Below, piece by piece: positions 57,435-64,000 of a stretch of DNA of 64,000 nt. Below the pieces are notes generated by a model. It was given only the letters and a program-made list of their open reading frames with translations, did no database searches and was not told the DNA's origin. Every line of letters starts with the position of its first letter. The stretch's first letter is position 1. A program made the position numbers and the translations under genes. The stretch is from Caenorhabditis remanei (Eukaryota; Nematoda; Chromadorea; Rhabditida; Rhabditidae): positions 16,368,001 to 16,432,000 of the forward strand of contig NC_071332.1 of the NCBI RefSeq assembly GCF_010183535.1. Direction: 5' to 3'.

Positions 57435-58763
57435 TAAAAAGGGATCTGTAGTGTGGCTGGAGGTTAAGTTATCATTTATTGGAAGATAAAATAAGATGCT
57501 CACCTCTGGGCTTTTATACTAAGCATAGAGGCGGAGCTTACCATTACAAAGATTAAAAGAAGATAGATGATGATTCAACCAGACGGTGAACCATCAAAGA
57601 GCGGAAAGATGAAAGGGTCAAGACAAAGAAATTGTAACTATGACTCTTTCATCAAGCAAAAAGATACAATTCTGTAGGAATTGTATACTCCCGGCTCAGC
57701 GAATGAGAAGAGAGATAGAGAGTTTGAGGACGTTAACATCAAAATGATGGAAGAAAGAGGATCTAGAAATGTACAGTAAGGAAACGATTCAAGTTTAGAT
57801 CAGCGGCGTTTGTTGAATAATGTCGTTCGTTTGCAAACTTGTTTGGCTGTCATTGGTAACTTGTCCTTTGATTTCTGCTCGACCCTTCAGCTGGTCCTAC
57901 CAATATTCTTGAAGCACTTGATGATCCTGTCTGATATAAATTTCTCCGGAGAGAGGCTCCCGGCGTCCAAAGAGTTTATGCGAAGAACGAGTTCAGCGTT
58001 TGGAACAGGTTCTGTTGGTGGTTGAGGTGCACTAGTTCTGCTGTGGGAACTTAGTGCGCGATCCTTAGATCTTGAGTTTGACCGATCCATTGTTTTGGTA
58101 TCTGGTCGTGTACCAGTTTCACTGGGTTTTTGGCGTTCCTTGAGACTGGACTGGGACTTGTCCGGTCAGTGAACTTTGTTGCTCGATGATGGAAGAATCC
58201 GTATTGTTCTGTCCATTTGAGCGGATTGTTGTTCGAATGAACAACGAGAGTTGGCGTCTTCTTGATCTTCCTTGCCAATTCAAACTGCGCTTCGATGAAT
58301 TGGTTCCACTACTCTGTTATTTTTCCTCGCGTCGGATGCGTCATGTGGCTCGATCGTTGATCCAATCGATTGTGAGAAAAACGCGTTGTTTTTAACACAA
58401 ATCCTGTGATGCGATGCGAACAGAAATAGTAGAAACTCCTCCAGCCGCACAAGCCTGCCACGCGGGACTTCCAGCCTCCACCTTCCAAAGAGAATTTGGT
58501 CGATGTACCATAAAAAGGGATCTGTAGTGTGGCTGGAGGTTAAGTTATCATTTATTGGAAGATAAAATAAGGTGCTCACCTCTGGGCTTTTATACTAAGC
58601 ATAGAGGCGGAGCTTACCATTACAAATATTAAAAGAAGATAGATGATGATTCAACCAGACGGTGAACCATCAAAGAGCGGAAAGATGAAAGGGTCAAGAC
58701 AAAGAAATTGTAACTATGACTCTTTCATCAAGCAAAAAGATACAATTCTGTAGGAATTGTATA
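57435..58763 (-). mobile_element. Non-autonomous LTR element (1329 bp) with TA...TA LTR ends
   Basis: LTRs 57435-57687 and 58511-58763 (253 bp each) differ at about two bases. Target duplication GGCAG lies on both sides (57430-57434 and 58764-58768). Ends are TAAAAAGGG...GGAATTGTATA, not TG...CA. On the minus strand TGGTACATCGACC directly follows the LTR at 58511, a primer-binding site, so the element reads leftward. The interior frames on the minus strand (58278-57887) are short and basic and may be a gag relic. No enzymatic domains. Confidence 0.87.
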
Positions 58764-59380
58764 GGCAGCATACAGTAGCGAGCATAAGTGAGCACCCTTT
58801 CATACTTTCCTTTGTAATTCTGCTGAATCGAGTCCGTTTTGCATAAACTTTTTTTTGAAATGCAGCCAAAAAATTCAGCAATACAAATATATGTTTTTTT
58901 TGTAAAAATTTCCGTGACTGATTTTTCCGATAATCGATTTTTCCTGATCTTGATTTCAAAATTCAAAAAAAAGCTTTTTATTTTCCTCTTGGAGTTATTC
59001 AGTTTTTTGTTTCAAAATGTTGGAAAACATTCAAATAAACAAAAAATTAAGTTGAATAAACTTTTTGGACCCTCAGCATCGTGTTAGAGCTCCAGAAGTC
59101 AAAAGGATTGCTCTCTGGAAATTCTTCATAACTCATCATGAGATGCTCCAAACTAGCCGAAACATGTACCAAAAGATGTGTATTGAGTTTTTCTATAAGC
59201 TAATATCAAAATATTACAATTAAAAAAAAATAATTTTTCAAATTTTTTTCACTCAAAAATTATTTTGTTCCCGATTTTTGTAATTTTTCGATATTTTCTG
59301 ACTATAAAACGAACAAGGATTACACATCTGTGTTATTATGTTCCAAATAGTATTTCGTATAGAGTTTTTGGCTCTTTATG

Positions 59381-59493
59381 ATTTAACGGGGGTTTTAAGA
59401 ATTAACGGGGGTTTTAAAAATAGACGGGGGTTTTAAGAATAGACGGGGGTTTTAAGAATAAACGGGGGTTTTCAGAATAAACGGGGGTTTTCG
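59381..59493 (+). repeat. G-rich minisatellite, six units (left arm)
   Basis: Six units of about 18 bp, consensus AATARACGGGGGTTTTMAG. Each has GGGGG followed by TTTT, so the G-rich strand could form quadruplexes. Confidence 0.85.
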
Positions 59494-60005
59494 ACAAGTT
59501 CTATTTACTTATACTAAGAAAACCCCAAAATGGTCATAAATGACTACAGTCCCTCCATTATACATTTTTTTCATTTTTTTTTCATTATACATTTTTCGGC
59601 GTCTTCCTTTTTCATCAGACGTAGAGGACAGTTGTGGAAAGGAAATTAAGTGAAAACGAAAGAGAAGTGAAGGAAACTAACTATGATTAGAGAGTCCCGA
59701 AAGTAAAGAAAGTGAACGAAGAATAGTTTGCGATTATAATTATTTGTTAAAGTGAAAAAAAGGTACGTGTGGTGATTTGCGATATTGAAACCACAGAATT
59801 TTATATAAGTTTTAGGCCAGTCATTTGCCACGTTGTTGTGGACTTCCTTTAGTCCCTAATGAAAGCGAGGAGAGGGGAAATTACACAGAAAGATAAGAAT
59901 AATTAACTTAATATAATTAAAAGGAGAAAACATATCAATTTAGAGAAAAAAGAAACAAAAAAGGGAGAGGTGAAAAGAGTCCGTCGTCATTCCAACTGAT
60001 TCGAA

Positions 60006-60422
60006 AACCCACTCTCCGTCTCCATATTTACGAGCTACAGTAGTAACGATTCAAAAATCATGACTCTTTTGTATGAAACTTTCATAAGACCAGTTCTAGA
60101 GTACGGTACAGAAATAAGTAGCCCGTACAAAAAATGCGATATCAGGGCAATCGAATCTATTCAAAATTCGTTTACACGCCGCCTCCTCAGCAGACAGATT
60201 GGGAGGTATCTTACTCCGTCTGACCCGGACTATTTATCAGCCAATCAACGAAACGCCAAATATGGTCTCGCCTCTCTGGAGCAACGCAGACAAACAACAG
60301 ACTACAAAATGATTCTCAAAATGCAGCTAGGCGAAATTGATATTAACACTGATGACTTCTTCCCGACCAACACATATCTTTTCAGAATATTTCAAATTTT
60401 TCTGAAAGTCACGACTATATAA
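60006..60422 (+). pseudogene. LINE reverse-transcriptase C-terminal fragment
   Basis: LLYETFIRPVLEYGTEISSP, KCDIRAIESIQNSFTRRLL and a helical tail match the region after the palm domain in non-LTR retrotransposons. It differs from the LINE at 49212, so it is a second family. Truncated at both ends inside the fold-back element. Confidence 0.7.
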
Positions 60423-60468
60423 TAAGTCGGATTTGAAGTCATTTATTTCATCTTCATCTCAAGTTATG

Positions 60469-60780
60469 CTAGCTTCACCTCCCCGACCCACAATTCAGGC
60501 TTTTTTCAAGGAGGGAATGAAGAGCGCCAACATTGAAAAACGTTTTGATATTCCATCAGCATCAGTTCGTACGATGTTAGTTACCTTCAAAAAGGATGGA
60601 AGTCTCTAAGAAAGGAAAAAATCCGGAAGACCAGCAACATGCAACAGTTTTAAGACTCGAGGAATAATCAACAGAAAAATCTCCCGCAATTTTGATATCA
60701 GCATAAACATGATCGCTATGGTTCTAAAAATCAATCGTGGGAGTGTCCAAACCATCGTCAAAAGGCACTTCGACCTCTAG
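60469..60780 (+). pseudogene. Tc1/mariner transposase DNA-binding domain relic
   Basis: Two helix-turn-helix-like pieces in succession: PTIQAFFKEGMKSANIEKRF then SASVRTMLVTFKKDG, and after a stop and frame change GRPATCN...RGIINRKISRNFDIS and GSVQTIVKRH. This order (HTH, GRP hook, HTH) is that of Tc1/mariner N-termini. Stops show decay, and the catalytic domain is absent. Confidence 0.6.
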
Positions 60781-60851
60781 TCCTACAAACTATGTCAAAG
60801 GCAGTTCTTTTCCGTCCAATTCCAAGCTTCATAACTTGAAAAATTGAAAAA

Positions 60852-61870
60852 TTGCTTTTCAATCTGCAGGCCCACGCTCCCCGTATCGCGGAATCCCTTC
60901 AAAGACATCTGCTAGAAATCAGTGAGCTACCAGGTTTACTAGGAAAAAAGTTTAATAGAGCTAAGACTGGAGCTTCTGAGTCGGGAACCGACCCAGAAGA
61001 AGTCGAGTCACTAGGGATAGCCCTAGTCCAAAGCTATGTTCCGATTATCGACAAAAAGAAAGGTATCATAGCCGACCTTCTTCGTATTTTGACGGACTAT
61101 ACTGTATCTCATGAATTGAACGTAAGCGTTCCAGCTTCTCCAGAAGAAATTTTTTTAGGAGATGGAACGCTCATTTGAGGAGTCCACCCTCCAAGAAGAA
61201 GAAAGCGAGGTATCACCACCTCGCATTACTCTCTACCAAATGAAATACCAGAAACCCCGATTCTTACGAATACGGGAGGAACATCCAATCAAGGAGTCAA
61301 CAGGGCACCTGAAAAAATCTCAGAACCTTTTTTGAATACTAACTTCCGAAACCCAAGAGTACAACAACTCTTCGATAACACACACATAACACCAACAACT
61401 ATAGTAATCAACAAGCACGAAACAAGCCAAGATATCCAACTACCACCGAAAACTCTGAACAACCTGAACATTCGGCATACAGAGGAAACTCTCAAGATGC
61501 CCGTAATGCGCAGAATCCAGAAACCAATCTGGAACGTTTGAGAAGTCATAACAATGAGTCCGTCTCAAATCAACAACGGTTAGTTCAAAATTATCCACGC
61601 TTCCCAAGTGAGTCCAACTACCAATTAGACTCGGAGGTGAACAGAAACATCAAAAACGCTATAAGACAACAGAGACCAATTACATGCGAACTCGGCGAAG
61701 GCAGACATCCTCTCTTCGCCTGCACAGTGAATAAGGATGTACTCATGAGATACTGTGCCATCACAGGGAGATGTATGGAATGTACGTCCCTCCTACACGC
61801 ATTCCACAACTGTCCTCTACGTCTGATGAAAAAGGAAGACGCCGAAAAATGTATAATGAAAAAAAAATGA
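60852..61870 (+). pseudogene. Degenerate gag-like frame with Cys/His motif
   Basis: A helical part (60852-61178) is followed by an in-frame stop, then Pro/Asn/Gln-rich sequence, a frame change near 61500 and a C-terminal RYCAITGRCMECTSLLHAF...CPLR motif spaced like a zinc knuckle. It resembles gag or ORF1 nucleic-acid-binding proteins, but I cannot assign a family. Its last 70 bases lie in the right terminal inverted repeat and are mirrored in the left. Confidence 0.5.
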
Positions 61871-61954
61871 AAAAAATGTATAATGGAGGGACTGTAGTCA
61901 TTTATGACCATTTTGGGGTTTTCTTAGTATAAGTAAATAGAACTTGTCGAAAAC

Positions 61955-62080
61955 CCCCGTTTATTCTCAAAACCCCCGTTTATTCTGAAAACCCCCGTTT
62001 ATTCTTAAAACCCCCGTCTATTCTTAAAACCCCCGTCTATTTTTAAAACCCCCGTTAATTCTTAAAACCCCCGTTAAATC
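61955..62080 (-). repeat. G-rich minisatellite, seven units (right arm)
   Basis: Inverted counterpart of 59381-59493; on the plus strand it reads AAAACCCCCGT. Seven units here against six in the left arm. Confidence 0.85.
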
Positions 62081-62654
62081 ATAAAGAGCCGAGTTTTTGA
62101 TAGTCATAGTCCCGTTATAGTCAGAAAATATCGAAAAATTACAAAAATCGGGAACAAAATAATTTTTGAGTGAAAAAAATTTGAAAAATTATTTTTCTAA
62201 AATTGTAATATTTTGATATTAGCTTATAGAAAAACTCAATCCACATCTTTTGGTACATGTTTCGGCTAGTTTGGAGCATCTCATGATGAGTTATGATAAT
62301 TTTCCCGAGGGCAATACTTCTGACTTCTGGAGCTCTAACACGATGCTGAGGGTCCAAAAAGTTTATTCAACTTAATTTTTTGTTTATTTGACTGTTTCCA
62401 ACATTTTGAAACAAAAAACTGAATAACTCCAAGAGGAAAATAAAAAGTTTTTTTTTGAATTTTGAAATCAAGATCAGGAAAAATCGATTATCGGAAAAAT
62501 CAGTCACGGAAATTTTACAAAAAACATATATTTGTATTGCTGAATATTTTGGCTGCATTTCAAAAAAAAGTTTATGCAAAACAGACCCGATTCAGCAGAG
62601 TTACAAAGGAAAGTATGAAAGGGTACTCACTTATGCTCGCTACTGTAGTTGTAC

Positions 62655-62870
62655 TACGGAATGCGATTTTTCAGTTTTCGGAATCCGGAACCGGAATGAG
62701 ATTTTTTTTTCCGGAATCCGGAACCGGAATGAGATTTTTTTATTTCCGGAATCCGGAACCGGAATGAGATTTTAAATTTTCCGGAAGACGGAATAAATCC
62801 GGAATCCGGAACCGGAATGACGAAGAAACCCGGAATTTCGAAATATCGGAATCCGGAATCCGGAATGATT
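62655..62870. repeat. CCGGAAT-type satellite, first block
   Basis: Repeated CCGGAATCCGGAACCGGAAT words separated by short A/T runs. Further blocks lie near 63025-63062 and at 63508-63640. GGAATCC/GGATTCC words make parts locally self-complementary. Confidence 0.85.
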
Positions 62871-63507
62871 CGATAAATTTGCAAGGGCAAGTCATTATTT
62901 CGATTGATTTTAATGATATTCAAAGTTTAAAACTACTTTTGAGGTTCAAAACCGAAAAAGAAGTAATGCAGTTGTCTTTAAAACTTTAAAATTTTAAAAT
63001 TTTAACAGGATTCCGGAAAAAGAAAATTTAAAAACCGGAATCCGGAATCCGGAACCGAAATTAAAACTTTCATTTTTGTGCTCGATCTGAGCACCTTCCT
63101 TTCATCTCAATCCTTATCTATTCTCTTAATAGAATTCTTTCAATATATTTCCTCATTCCCCTCCCACAGAATTCCTGACTGTAAAGTCACTCACATCATA
63201 TTTATGTCTTCCCCATAATATTTCTCCCTCGGATTGTATAATCCTCTTCTCTCTCACCAGGGACCGTCCCGCCTCTTCTTTCCCCAGTCACAAGCTTCTC
63301 GAGCGCCACGGACGGTCGTCCCTCTTTTCTGTCTCATTTTTTCTCTTTACTTTCCTTTTCTCTTTATACTTCTTGTTACTATTAATGTTGGTTTAATTAC
63401 CCAAGTTTGAGATAAAATCGTTTGCATTATATCCTGGCTTGGTACCACATCCATACATCTCCTACACTTCGTACCGATCCGGACACACCACTCTGCCCCG
63501 TGCATAA
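62871..63507. other. Intergenic between satellite blocks
   Basis: A/T-rich, pyrimidine-rich after 63080 (CTCTTTTCTCTTTATAC-like), with a small CCGGAATCC block near 63040. No gene seen. Confidence 0.4.
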
Positions 63508-63640
63508 TTTTCCGGAATCCGGAATCCGGAACCGGAATGAAAATTATTATTTTCCGGAATCCGGTACCGGAACCGGAATGTCAAAAAAACCCGGAATTCC
63601 GGAATCCGGAATTTCCGGATTCCGGATTCCGGAGAACTAT
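63508..63640. repeat. CCGGAAT-type satellite, second block
   Basis: Same word as at 62655-62870, ending in an inverted stretch (GGAATTTCCGGATTCCGGATTCC). The two blocks may be one array split by the intervening ~640 bp. Confidence 0.85.
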
Positions 63641-63873
63641 GGTAGGCAGGAAGGGGGATTTTAAGGATAGGGAGATCGGAGGACCAAGCGGTGACTGTGG
63701 GTTAAATCATGACAGGAAATATTATACATTTCCGTTTCTTTAAACATTGTCTAGCTTATTCCATTATTTTCGCCCACACAAAAATTTTTGTTTTTCTTTA
63801 TCGTCTTCCTTCGGAAATTGAAAAAAACCTGTGTTAAGATAGATATTAAAAAAAATGTTGTCCATTCTTCGAA

Positions 63874-64000
63874 ATGCCCACCAGCTTTCTTTACCTAGTT
63901 TCAATAGCTCAAACAATTGGAACGTTTGCCTTTACAATCAGTTCATTTTTCGGAATTATTGTGATATATTTGACACTTTTTGGTGTTCGAAAAACATTCG
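63874..64000 (+). CDS. str-type chemoreceptor, first exon, cut by window end
   Basis: The frame reads MPTSFLYLVSIAQTIGTFAF, then SSFFGIIVIYLTLFGVRKTF. It aligns with the start of the str gene at 19597 (SFLHYVRYAQTVAQLGFF ... LTMFGVKRNF), covering the N-terminus and TM1. The rest lies beyond 64000, so integrity cannot be judged. Confidence 0.7.
   Translation, partial: MPTSFLYLVSIAQTIGTFAFTISSFFGIIVIYLTLFGVRKTF

Larger units (their letters stand above)
58771..62647. mobile_element. 3.9-kb fold-back element with ~0.85-kb terminal inverted repeats
   Basis: Ends are TACAGTAGCGAGCATAAGTG and its inverse. Arms run 58771-59639 and 61802-62647. Each arm consists of a mariner-like block (also seen at 16987), a G-rich tandem repeat and a block ending GTTGTGGAA. 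The interior (59640-61801) carries fragments of a LINE reverse transcriptase, a Tc1/mariner DNA-binding domain and a gag-like frame whose end lies inside the right arm. It could be a composite transposon or nested insertions in a large inverted repeat. Confidence 0.8.

Overview
The window is nuclear DNA from a nematode of the Caenorhabditis type. The evidence is many short introns (about 32-60 bp) with TTTTCAG-like acceptors, several nematode-only chemoreceptor families (str, srh, srg, srbc, sru), an F-box gene with a nematode F-box-associated region, a nematode-type nuclear hormone receptor, paired T20D4.11-like (DUF19) secreted proteins, a UDP-glucuronosyltransferase and a C-type lectin. The density of receptors and transposons suggests a chromosome-arm-like region. 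The species cannot be named from the sequence alone. All products were assigned by reading motifs; no search was run.

Layout. 1-8.8 kb: mostly intact minus-strand genes (an unknown acidic protein cut by the window start, an F-box protein, an srg receptor, an unknown 396-residue protein) and a small plus-strand membrane protein. 8.8-15.3 kb: a 5-copy minisatellite, a small membrane or secreted protein, and two DUF19 paralogues separated by a 990-bp inverted-repeat element. 15.3-25.4 kb: a solo LTR, mariner-like repeats, a broken UGT, an intact str receptor, a C-type lectin with a splicing problem, a TTAA-flanked palindromic element with a second element beside it, and decayed receptor and transposase remnants.

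25.4-41.6 kb is the most remarkable part. Two divergent srh receptor genes (26158-27242 and 27930-29014) are exact mirror images about position 27586, and the axis lies inside a fold-back MITE. Outside them lie mirror copies of a third srh remnant. On the right arm this remnant is split by about 480 bp copied from a PhzF-like locus at 52.15-52.64 kb, flanked by a 24-bp target duplication. A 7.3-kb Ty3-type LTR retrotransposon with LTRs differing at about one base sits just after that remnant's stop codon; the left arm still holds the empty site. Further out, an srbc receptor is broken by a 2.06-kb mini-LTR element, an 8-bp-TSD hAT-like MITE and a coding deletion.

41.6-64 kb is repeat-rich: two more mini-LTR elements, several long inverted repeats, LINE 3' ends, a nuclear hormone receptor with an intronic MITE of the same family as the palindrome centre, a truncated str gene, an sru receptor with a one-base frameshift, a 3.9-kb fold-back element with ~0.85-kb terminal inverted repeats, CCGGAAT satellite, and the first exon of another str receptor at the right edge. 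No CRISPR, rRNA or convincing tRNA gene was seen.
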